From: Clostridia bacterium
GTDB taxonomy: Bacteria; Bacillota; Clostridia; Christensenellales; Aristaeellaceae
Reading direction: 5' to 3'
Assembly (NCBI GenBank): GCA_017512675.1
Contig: JAFWEY010000185.1
Coordinates: forward strand, 1 to 58,861
Length of the DNA: 58,861 bases
The translations under genes were made by a program, and so were the position numbers. The notes beneath the pieces were generated by a model, which was not told the DNA's origin, did no database searches, and saw only the letters and a list, made by a program, of their open reading frames with translations. The first letter of the stretch is position 1, and each line of letters opens with the position of its first letter. Of this stretch, positions 40,530 through 48,559 are shown piece by piece.

Positions 40530-42124
40530 ACACGACGGTTCGCTTCTTTGCGCTGATGCTCGCGCTGCTTTTGCCTGCACTCGGTTTGTCCGGCTGCCAC
40601 GGCAGCGGCGGCCTGCCTGAGTTTCAAATCCCGGACGAAATGGACGGACAGAGAACGATCGACATCACCTTTTGGGCGAAAAACGATACCAACAAGCGCC
40701 AGACGGACATCTACGACCAGGCGATACGGGATTTTGAGGCGCTGTACCCCAACATCCGGGTCAATATGCGCCTGTACACCGATTACGGCAAGATCTACAA
40801 CGACGTGATCACGAACATCAAAACAAAAACCACGCCCAACGTGTGCATCACCTATCCGGACCATATTGCCACGTATCTGACCGGCAAGAACATCGTCGTC
40901 CCGCTGGATTCGCTGATCGACGATCCGAAGTGGGGTCTGTCAGGTTCCGAAGTCCGCTTCGACGGCCCGGCGCGGGACCAGATCATTCCCGCCTACCTGG
41001 CGGAAGGCAGGATTGACGGGGTTCAGTGGGCGCTGCCGTTCATGCGATCGACCGAAGCGTGCTATGTCAACAGGACCTTCGTGGAAAAGCTCGGCTTCAC
41101 GCTGCCCGAAACGCTGACCTGGGATTTTGTGTGGGAGGTTTCGGAGGCCGCCATGGCAAAGGACGGCGACGGCAATTTTCTGATCAACGGCCAGAAGGTC
41201 ATGATCCCTTTCATCTACAAATCCACCGACAACATGATGATCCAGATGCTGCGGCAAAAAAACGCGCCTTACTCGACCGCGGAGGGCGAGATTCTGGTGT
41301 TCAGCGACGCAACCCGGGAACTCCTGAAGACCGTCGCCTCCCATGCCCAAACCGGAGCTTTTTCCACCTTCAAAATTTCCAGCTATCCCGCGAACTTTCT
41401 GAACGCCGGGCAGTGCATCTTCGCGGTGGATTCCACCGCCGGCGCGACATGGATGGGAAGCGACGCTCCGCTGTCGGACATTGCGGCGGACAGGATCGTC
41501 CCCTTTGAAACGGCTGTTTATCCGGTGCCGCAGTTCGATCCGGAGCATCCGCAGATGATCTCCCAGGGACCGTCCATCTGCGTTTTCAACAAAACAGACC
41601 CCCAGGAGGTGCTGGCCGGCTGGCTGTTTGCCCAGTATTTGCTGTGCAACAAGGTGCAGATCGCCTACGCCGAAACCGAAGGCTACGTGCCGGTGACGGA
41701 AAAGGCCCGTCAGGATGCTTCCTATCAGGAATACCTGAACAGCGCCGGGATCGACAACGATGCCCATTACCCGGTCAAGATTCAGGCAACGCAGCTGCTG
41801 ATCCGCCATACGGAAGACACCTTCGTTACGCCGGTCTTCAACGGCTCGGCCTCCCTGCGCGATGCGGCCGGACAGATGATCGAGGATGTGACCAAATCGG
41901 TGCGCCGCAAAAAAACGGTGGACGACGCCTTCATCGACGACCTGTACCGCAGCGTGACCAGCCTTTACCGTCTGGATCAGGGCGGCGTCAGGGAGAATCT
42001 GTCCGGCGTCAGGACATTGGGAGAGCTGCCCGGAACGGCCCGCGCGCTCTTGATCTCGCTGGCTTCCGCCTGGGCGCTGATCCTGGCGTATGTTGTGCTG
42101 AGCGCGGTGAAAAAGAAGCGATAG
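40526..42124 (+). CDS. Carbohydrate-binding lipoprotein with C-terminal membrane anchor
   Basis: A 532-residue family 1 extracellular solute-binding protein. The N-terminus is a lipoprotein signal with lipobox 'LSGC' (Cys ~23). The binding fold follows: 'RTIDITFWAKNDTNKRQTDIYDQAIRDFEALYPNI' region, 'ALPFMRSTEACYVNRTFVEKLGF', 'AGQCIFAVDSTAGATWMG'. Unusually, the extreme C-terminus has a membrane helix and positive stop ('LLISLASAWALILAYVVLSA' then KKKR), so the protein could be tethered at both ends. Such a layout would keep it next to the permease. Likely ligands are glycerol-3-phosphate, oligosaccharides or other sugars; the sequence does not decide. It is last in the four-gene importer operon. 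Confidence 0.9.
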   Translation: MNTTVRFFALMLALLLPALGLSGCHGSGGLPEFQIPDEMDGQRTIDITFWAKNDTNKRQTDIYDQAIRDFEALYPNIRVNMRLYTDYGKIYNDVITNIKTKTTPNVCITYPDHIATYLTGKNIVVPLDSLIDDPKWGLSGSEVRFDGPARDQIIPAYLAEGRIDGVQWALPFMRSTEACYVNRTFVEKLGFTLPETLTWDFVWEVSEAAMAKDGDGNFLINGQKVMIPFIYKSTDNMMIQMLRQKNAPYSTAEGEILVFSDATRELLKTVASHAQTGAFSTFKISSYPANFLNAGQCIFAVDSTAGATWMGSDAPLSDIAADRIVPFETAVYPVPQFDPEHPQMISQGPSICVFNKTDPQEVLAGWLFAQYLLCNKVQIAYAETEGYVPVTEKARQDASYQEYLNSAGIDNDAHYPVKIQATQLLIRHTEDTFVTPVFNGSASLRDAAGQMIEDVTKSVRRKKTVDDAFIDDLYRSVTSLYRLDQGGVRENLSGVRTLGELPGTARALLISLASAWALILAYVVLSAVKKKR

Positions 42125-42241
42125 AACCGAAGAATCAGGCGATGCCGCCGGCCGTTGCCAGCGTGAGCGCGCAGCGGGAGGCCCTTTGCCCTCGCCGACG
42201 GATTGCGCTCAATTGGGCAGCGGCTGTTTTCCGCCGCATCC

Positions 42242-42270
42242 TTGACAGTTCCGCGGGTTTGCAATAAAAT
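42242..42270 (+). promoter_or_regulatory. Promoter of surface protein gene, nearly leaderless
   Basis: TTGACA (42242-42247), 17-base spacer, TAAAAT (42265-42270). The predicted start (about 42277) is within two or three bases of ATG 42279, and no ribosome binding site precedes that ATG. Confidence 0.75.
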
Positions 42271-42278
42271 AATATCAT

Positions 42279-44252
42279 ATGAACAGACTATGTGCGGACA
42301 GCTTTCGGACTCTGGCACGGCAGGCCGTGTTGTGGACAGCCGTGCTGTTCTGTCTGTGTGTCTGGGGCCTGGCGGAGGAGGGCAGCGGCGAGGTATATAC
42401 CGATACCCTGACAATCGACGTGACGACAGATCCCTCGCAGATGGCCGCGCCGACCGAAACGACCGTTTTGATCCGCCTGACAAACGACCAGCTGCTGCCG
42501 GTTTCGGACGTTGAGATCCTGTCCTCCGCAGGCGAGGTTCTGGCCCGGGCCGAAAGGCTGGACGAAGAGGAAAGCGCGCTGGAGTATACGGGAAAAGTAA
42601 CCCCGAGCGAAGATCAGATCAATATGGGCAGCATCCCCTATCGTCTGCGCTATGTGCTGGGCAAAGGATTGCCCGGAGAACAGACGGTGGAACGTTCGAT
42701 GTTTGCGGCGCTCGACAAGCTGGAAGCCCATCCGGATGTGCAGTTTACGCGCACTCTGCCTGCCGGACGGGTGCAGGCGGGTTCGGAGATCGAAATCGCC
42801 TATCAGGTTCACAACACCGGGAATGTCGACCTGAGCGATCTGTCGATCTGGGACGGAAACCTGGGCTACGCCGCGCAGGGCGAGACGCTGCGTGCCGGCG
42901 AGCGCCGCACGTTCGTGGTGCGGCAGACGCTCCGTTCCGCGCTGATCAGCCAGCCCTTCCTGTCCTGCAGGGTGGCCGGCACCGCCGAAACGCTCGAACG
43001 CAGTCTGGCCGCGTCGATCGTCAGAATCGCGTCCGGCCAGTGGACGCTCTCCCTTTCCGCCTCTTCGTCCTCGGTAGCCGTCGGAGAAAGCCTGACTTTG
43101 ACCTGCAGGATCCGAAACGCGAGCGGCGCACGCGGCAAAAAGCTTCGAATGCGGGACGCCCAGCTGGGAGAGATGATCCTCCAGCCTGACGAGCTTTCCT
43201 CGGGCAGGACCGTGGTATTCACGCGCAGCGTCATCCTTTCCCGCACAACCACGTTCCTGTTTACGCTGGAAGGCGAAACGGAAGGCGGGACGGTCGCAGC
43301 CGCCTCCAATCCGCTTACGGTGGCGGTCGGCGAAGCGCCGCATGCCGGCGGGCTGACCCTGAGCGCGCGGGCAAGCGACACGGAAGGCGGCGTCCGGCTT
43401 CTGCTGCGCAATTCGGGGAGCAAAGCGATCCGCGGCGTGCATATTTCAGAAGCGTCCCTCGGCGAAATCCGCACGCTGGCCGTTGTGGCGCCGGGCGAAA
43501 CCGATATGGATATCCCGGTAAAGGCACAGAACCGGCCGCTGGTTTTCCGGGCCGAATACGCCGACGGAATGGGCGGCGAAACGGTGGTTCTCGCGCCGGC
43601 GCTGACGCCGAAAAAACGGGGCGCATCCGCCGGGACCGGCCAGGAAAGCGAACTGGACGCCCTGGCCGGAAGGCAGGCGCTGCAGATCGAGCTCGACGGT
43701 CACATCTACGGCAGGATGATGGTGGAGGTTTCCACGCTGCTGGCCGTGCTGATCGCGCTGGGCATCTGGCGGAGCGTCACGGGACGAAAGCGCGTCAAGC
43801 GCACCCGCACGCCGCACGAGCGGCTCTTCCGGCACATTCTGCACAGCAGCGTGAAGAAAGAAAAAGGAGAAGAAGCCTCCGGCGCGGACAAAGCGGCGCC
43901 GAACAGCCCGTTTGTGCGCACGCCGGGCACGCTGCGCGGCGAAGAGGCGTCAGAAGCGAAAGAATCCATGGAATCGAAAGAATCCGCGCCGAAGCAGGCG
44001 GAAACGCCGCCCGAGCCGAAGGATTCCGGCGGTTCCGCCAATCCGGCGGCTTCCGCCTTCGAACCCCCGTCAGAGCCGCCGGTCCCGGAAGAGGTCCAGC
44101 CGGAGGAGAACGCCAAGCCGGCCGCGGCGGACGCGGATTCAGCGAAAGAACCCGATTCCCCGGAAACGGACCCGGAGAGCGAAGCCCCGATTCTGTCGCT
44201 TTGGACCGGAGCCAGGACGCTTCCGGGGGCATGGCATACCAAGCGCGGATAG
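42279..44252 (+). CDS. Membrane-anchored surface protein with CARDB-like repeats
   Basis: A 657-residue protein of unknown function. A signal peptide (residues ~10-32, 'AVLWTAVLFCLCVWGLAE') leads to three or four Ig-like CARDB/COG1361-type units, each with an 'EIEIAYQVHNTGNVDLSDLSI'-like strand pair ('VLIRLTNDQLLPVSDVEI', 'LTLTCRIRNASG', 'VRLLLRNSGSKAIRGVHI'). One membrane helix lies near residues 480-500 ('VSTLLAVLIALGIW'), followed by basic residues. A ~150-residue cytoplasmic tail rich in Pro, Glu, Ser and Ala ends it. The topology is therefore mostly outside with an inside tail. The start is ATG 42279, although it lacks a ribosome binding site. It resembles in design the surface protein at 56.7-58.5 kb. 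Confidence 0.82.
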   Translation: MNRLCADSFRTLARQAVLWTAVLFCLCVWGLAEEGSGEVYTDTLTIDVTTDPSQMAAPTETTVLIRLTNDQLLPVSDVEILSSAGEVLARAERLDEEESALEYTGKVTPSEDQINMGSIPYRLRYVLGKGLPGEQTVERSMFAALDKLEAHPDVQFTRTLPAGRVQAGSEIEIAYQVHNTGNVDLSDLSIWDGNLGYAAQGETLRAGERRTFVVRQTLRSALISQPFLSCRVAGTAETLERSLAASIVRIASGQWTLSLSASSSSVAVGESLTLTCRIRNASGARGKKLRMRDAQLGEMILQPDELSSGRTVVFTRSVILSRTTTFLFTLEGETEGGTVAAASNPLTVAVGEAPHAGGLTLSARASDTEGGVRLLLRNSGSKAIRGVHISEASLGEIRTLAVVAPGETDMDIPVKAQNRPLVFRAEYADGMGGETVVLAPALTPKKRGASAGTGQESELDALAGRQALQIELDGHIYGRMMVEVSTLLAVLIALGIWRSVTGRKRVKRTRTPHERLFRHILHSSVKKEKGEEASGADKAAPNSPFVRTPGTLRGEEASEAKESMESKESAPKQAETPPEPKDSGGSANPAASAFEPPSEPPVPEEVQPEENAKPAAADADSAKEPDSPETDPESEAPILSLWTGARTLPGAWHTKRG

Positions 44253-44271
44253 ACAGACCAGGAGGGACACA

Positions 44272-44943
44272 GTGTTCAACGGTTTCAGCGAAGAGACGTT
44301 CAACTTTTTCATGGCGTTGAGCTTCAACAACAACGTGGATTTTTTTCGGGAGAATCACGACTGGTATCTGCGCGCGGTCCGGCAGCCGCTGCTCGACCTG
44401 GCCGCGGAACTCAGTCCCACGGCACTGGAGATGGACCCGCAGTTCGAAACCCGGCCGAACCGATGCGTTTCCCGCATCAACCGGGACGTACGCTTTGCGC
44501 GCGACAAATCTCCGTACCGCGATCACATGTGGATTGCGTTTCACCGCCCCGGCGCCGCGTCGGATCCCCACCTGGGAGCTTATGTGGAACTGCGAATGGA
44601 CGGCGTAACCTGCGGCATGGGTCTGTACGACCGGAACGAGCCGCTGATGCGTTCGTTCCGCACCCTGCTCACAGAGCATCCGCGGAAGGTCATCAACGCC
44701 CTGAACCGGGCCGATCCCGCTTTTCGGCTGTACGGGAATACGATTCAGCGAATGAAGGTCCCTGCGCAGATCCCGCAGAAGCAGCGGCCCTGGTATCCTC
44801 TGCGCGGGTTTTACCTTGAAAGGGAAATCCGGGATTTCAGCCTGATCGGATCCTCCGCCCTCGCGCAGGACATCGGAACGTCGCTGAGTACGCTGAAGGC
44901 CCTGTACCGCTGTTTCCTGTCCGTATACCCGGCTGAACCATAG
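44272..44943 (+). CDS. DUF2461 family protein
   Basis: A 223-residue cytosolic protein of the DUF2461/TIGR02453 family. It starts at GTG 44272 behind GGAGGG. 'FMALSFNNNVDFFRENHDWYL' and 'RDVRFARDKSPYRDHMWIAFHR' are the family's two conserved blocks, and 'GAYVELRMDGVTCGMGLYD' continues the fold. The biochemical role of the family is unknown. It begins 20 bases after the surface protein and probably shares its transcript. Confidence 0.88.
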   Translation: MFNGFSEETFNFFMALSFNNNVDFFRENHDWYLRAVRQPLLDLAAELSPTALEMDPQFETRPNRCVSRINRDVRFARDKSPYRDHMWIAFHRPGAASDPHLGAYVELRMDGVTCGMGLYDRNEPLMRSFRTLLTEHPRKVINALNRADPAFRLYGNTIQRMKVPAQIPQKQRPWYPLRGFYLEREIRDFSLIGSSALAQDIGTSLSTLKALYRCFLSVYPAEP

Positions 44944-44971
44944 GGCAGGGCATCGCTGGGCCGGCCCTGCC
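44944..44971 (+). repeat. Inverted repeat after DUF2461 gene, terminator-like
   Basis: GGCAGGG (44944-44950) and CCCTGCC (44965-44971) directly after the stop codon. There is no U-run, so termination is uncertain. Confidence 0.45.
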
Positions 44972-45113
44972 GCGCGCGGTCTGCGCGCAACGAATCCGTT
45001 ATCACCGCTTCGGGCGGCACCCCGCAATTCGAAGACGGACCGCCTTCATCTGTGCGAGGCTGCCTTTCCAGGCGGCAGATAGATTGTCAGAGACAGAAAA
45101 GGAGATGTTTCAC

Positions 45114-47093
45114 ATGAGCAAAAATGATCGTCTGGTCGTAAACGCGATTCGGATTCTGTCCGCGGAAGCGGTGCAGAAAGCCAAATCCGGACACCCGGGC
45201 ATGCCGATGGGCGCGGCCGCCATGGCCTATGCGCTCTGGGGCAAGAACATGGTGCACAATCCGAAAAATCCAAAGTGGGTAAACCGGGATCGCTTCGTAC
45301 TGTCCTCCGGACACGGCTCTATGCTTCTGTACTCTCTTCTGCATCTGTTCGGCTACGGCCTGACGATTGACGATCTGAAAGAATTCCGGCAGTTCGGTTC
45401 GAAAACCCCCGGCCACCCGGAATACCGCCATACGGTGGGCATCGAGACCACTACCGGCCCGCTCGGACAGGGCATCGCCAACGCGGTCGGCATGGCCATG
45501 GCGGAAAAGCGCCTGGCTGCCAAATTCAACCGCGACGGATATCCGGTGATGGATCACTACACCTACGTCATCCTCGGCGACGGCTGCATGATGGAAGGCA
45601 TTTCCCACGAAGCGTGCTCGCTTGCAGGCACGCTGAAGCTGAACAAACTGATCGCGCTGTACGACGACAACGAAATCTCCATCGAGGGCTCCACGGACAT
45701 CGCGTTCCGCGAAGACGTGCCCGCCCGCTTCCGCGCCTACGGCTGGAACGTGATCGACGTCGCCGACGGCAACTGCTACAAGAACGTGTGCGCCGCCCTG
45801 CGCCTGGCCAAATCCGCCGACCGCCCCACCCTGATCGTCTGTCACACGACGATCGGCTACGGTTCCCCCAAGGCCGGCATGGCCTCCGCACACGGCGAAC
45901 CGCTCGGCGAAGAAAATCTGGCCATTACAAAGAAAAACCTGAACTGGCCTTGCGAGGAACCGTTCTGCGTGCCGCAGGAAGTGTATGACACCACCGCAAA
46001 GACGATTGAAGACGGAGAACGGGCGGAAGCGAAATGGAACGAGCTGTTTGCGAAGTACGCGCAGGCCTATCCGGAACTCGCCGCCGAATGGTCGCTCTGG
46101 TTCGACGAAAAGCTGCCCTGGGACGCGCTGAACGACGAATCCTTCTGGAGCTTCCCGGGCAAGGCGGCCACCCGCAACGCCTGCGGCGAAGTGCTGAACC
46201 GGCTTGCCGCCAAGGTGCCGAATTTCTTCGGCGGTTCCGCCGACCTGGCTCCTTCCAACAAGAGCAACATGAAAGGCGCGGGCGACTTCTCCGCCGAAAC
46301 GCCCGATGCCGGCAACATCCACTTCGGCGTGCGCGAACACGCAATGGCGGCCATCTGCAACGGAATTCAGCTGCACGGCGGCCTGCGGGCGTACGGCGCG
46401 ACCTTCTTCGTATTCAGCGACTACATGAAGAACGCGATGCGCATGTCCGCGCTGATGCAGATTCCGGTCACCTACATCCTCTCCCACGACTCCATCGGCG
46501 TCGGCGAGGACGGCCCGACGCACCAGCCGGTCGAGCATCTGGCCGGCCTGCGGGCGATTCCGGGGCTGAACGTGTTCCGCCCGGCAGACTCCAGGGAAAC
46601 CGCCGCCGCTTGACTCAGCGCACAGACCAGCGGAAAACCCACCTGTATCGTTACCACCCGCCAGGATCTTCCGCTGTATGAAACCAGCGGAAAGGACGCG
46701 CTCAAAGGCGGCTATGTGCTGCTCGACAGCGAAAAGGACACACCGGACGTCATCCTGATGGCCTCCGGTTCTGAAGTCGAACAGTGTGTCGGGGCGAGGG
46801 AACTGCTCAGGGAGAAGGGGATCGACGCCCGGGTCGTTTCCATGCCCTGCATGGAACTGTTCGACGAGCAGCCCGAGGAATACAGGGAATCCGTTCTGCC
46901 CAAAGCGGTGCGCGCACGCGTGGCCAGCGAAGCCGGCGTCGCAATGCCCTGGTACAAATACATCGGCATGGACGGCGAAACGGTGTGCATGAACGGCTAC
47001 GGCGCCTCGGCTCCGTACAAGGTGCTGTTCAAGCATTTCGGCTTCACCGCCGAAAACATCGCGGCCAAGGCCGAAGCCTGCCTGAAAAAGTAA
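45114..47093 (+). pseudogene. tkt: Transketolase interrupted by an in-frame TGA
   Basis: A full-length transketolase frame (660 codons including the final stop, the normal length) broken only by TGA at 46611-46613. The thiamine-diphosphate half is complete: 'KAKSGHPGMPMGAAAMAYALW', 'GSMLLYSLLHLFGYGL', 'GPLGQGIANAVGMAMAEK', 'GDGCMMEGISHEA'. So is the pyrimidine domain up to 'NVFRPADSRETAAA'. After the TGA the same frame continues 'LSAQTSGKPTCIVTTRQDLPLYET' region and the whole C-terminal domain ('ILMASGSEVEQCVGA', 'LPKAVRARVASEAGV'). In the E. coli enzyme this position is Trp, so TGG to TGA is a one-base change. ATG 45114 follows AGGAG. Genuine nonsense mutation, read-through or sequence error are all possible. 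The enzyme acts in the non-oxidative pentose phosphate pathway. Confidence 0.9.
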
Positions 47094-47102
47094 CGCATAT
47101 GG

Positions 47103-47137
47103 AAAACTGCTCCCGGCCGCTGCCGGGAGCAGTTTTT
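47103..47137. terminator. Bidirectional terminator between tkt and class II aldolase gene
   Basis: Perfect 15-bp inverted repeat AAAACTGCTCCCGGC / GCCGGGAGCAGTTTT (47103-47117 / 47122-47136) with a 4-base loop. It has T-runs on both strands and sits between convergent genes. Confidence 0.93.
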
Positions 47138-47148
47138 GTTCTCCGGAA

Positions 47149-48438
47149 TTACTTCAGGTGAAACGCGTCTTCGATTTCGCTGACTTCCTGATCCGAAATC
47201 ATCACCACCGGGCCGATGTCCTTGGCGGCGATGATCGCTTTGGCGCTGTAGTCCAGCACCTCCAGCCGGTCAAACGCGTTCAGCAGGCTGGTGCCCGTCA
47301 CGATCACGCACTGATTGCTGATGATGATGACCGGCGTTTTCTCGCTGAACGCCGCCGCTGTTCCCTCGACATCCAGTGTGGACGCCGCGTAGGGCAGGCG
47401 CTTGACATCCCGCAGCATAATGTAGCTTTCCGGAATCAGCCGTGAATCGAATTCCGCGTCGGTGCAGGCAAAGGCCATGATCGCCGGCGGATGGGCGATG
47501 ATCACCGAACCGATTTCCGGATGCTTCCTGTAGATTTCCTGATGCAGGAGCGCGGACCGGGACGGAGTCTTGCCGGCTTCGCACATGCCGTTTTTGATCC
47601 GAACGATGTCTTCCGGTTCAATGTATTTCCGGTCGACATGGTACGGCGTAATCAGGAACGAGCCGTCCGACATGCGCTGCGAGAACGTGCCCTGAGTGGA
47701 ATTGAACAGCCGCTGATCGTAAGCGCGATGAATCAGCTTGCACATATCCCTGCGCGCCGCGCACTCCTCGGATGTGACCTGATGGGAAACAAATGCGTCC
47801 ATCGGAGGATGGGCCTTTTCGCTGTCCATCGTAACCTGCGCCTTGGTCAGGCTGTGCGGCGTGCCGACCTTGTGTGCCTGAATCTGAATGCGTCCGCAGA
47901 AATCCAGCGTTTCGAACGCCATGAACGCGCGGAACAGATCGCGCGCGCCGCAGACCACGCCGTGGTTTTCCAGCATAACGGTGTTGTACCCTTTTGCGAA
48001 CTCCTGCGAAATCTTCGCGCCGAGCCCCTCGCTGCCCGGTACGTCATAGGCGGCCATTGACACCTCGCCGCAGAACAGGCTGGCGGAGGGCACCAGATAG
48101 ATATCCGGGATGATGCGCGCCAGCGAAAAGCCGACCAGCGTGGGCGGATGCGCGTGCAGGATCGCCTTCAGATCGGGGCGCTGCCTGTAGATGTCGCGGT
48201 GAAACGGCAGCTCCACCGACGGAACGTGATTCCCGATCAGGGTGCCGTCCGGCTTCACCAGGATGATGTCGTCCCGGGTCAGGTTGCCCTTATCGATGCC
48301 GGAAGGCGTAATCCAGATGTCGCCGTTCTCGTCGCGTATGGACAGATTTCCTCCGGATGTGGTGGTCATGCCCCCGTAATAGATGCGGTTCATAATCATA
48401 ACCAGCTGATCCGCGGGATGCATAAGATCAAAACGCAT
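47149..48438 (-). CDS. Tandem class II aldolase/adducin protein
   Basis: A 429-residue protein with two class II aldolase domains. ATG 48438 follows AAGGAGG; upstream codons give only low-complexity sequence. Domain 1 (residues ~3-205) has a full zinc site: acidic residue in 'SVELPFHRDIY', 'LHAHPPTLVGFSLA' and the third His in 'MLENHGVVCGARDLFRAF'. Domain 2 (~220-429) is degenerate: the Glu position reads Ser/Ala ('SRSALLHQEIY'), the His pair reads 'IIAHPPAIMAF' with one His, and the third His is replaced in 'IISNQCVIVTGTSLLNAFD'. Such enzymes act as fuculose-phosphate-type aldolases, ribulose-phosphate epimerases or dehydratases; the substrate is unknown. The second domain probably has a structural role. 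Confidence 0.88.
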   Translation of the reverse strand: MRFDLMHPADQLVMIMNRIYYGGMTTTSGGNLSIRDENGDIWITPSGIDKGNLTRDDIILVKPDGTLIGNHVPSVELPFHRDIYRQRPDLKAILHAHPPTLVGFSLARIIPDIYLVPSASLFCGEVSMAAYDVPGSEGLGAKISQEFAKGYNTVMLENHGVVCGARDLFRAFMAFETLDFCGRIQIQAHKVGTPHSLTKAQVTMDSEKAHPPMDAFVSHQVTSEECAARRDMCKLIHRAYDQRLFNSTQGTFSQRMSDGSFLITPYHVDRKYIEPEDIVRIKNGMCEAGKTPSRSALLHQEIYRKHPEIGSVIIAHPPAIMAFACTDAEFDSRLIPESYIMLRDVKRLPYAASTLDVEGTAAAFSEKTPVIIISNQCVIVTGTSLLNAFDRLEVLDYSAKAIIAAKDIGPVVMISDQEVSEIEDAFHLK

Positions 48439-48463
48439 GCGTGTTCCTCCTTCTTTGGACATA

Positions 48464-48490
48464 CCGGACGGCAGAGAAGGCGCCGTCCGG
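48464..48490. repeat. Perfect inverted repeat between gyrA and aldolase gene
   Basis: CCGGACGGC (48464-48472) and GCCGTCCGG (48482-48490), 9-bp perfect arms. It has no U-run. It may be a weak gyrA terminator or a regulatory site for the aldolase gene. Confidence 0.5.
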
Positions 48491-48559
48491 CGCGCCGGCG
48501 AACCCGGCGGTGCTGCCTCTTCATTTGCCCGCCCGTCTTCCGTCAGGCTTCCGTTCCGG

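Noticed and set aside
46560..46720. Frameshift in transketolase
   Set aside because: Codons before and after the TGA are in the same frame, so it is a substitution-type stop, not an indel.
45087..47036. 649-codon minus-strand frame opposite transketolase
   Set aside because: Shadow of tkt. It stays open because TGA on the coding strand is not a stop in reverse; the composition is not protein-like.
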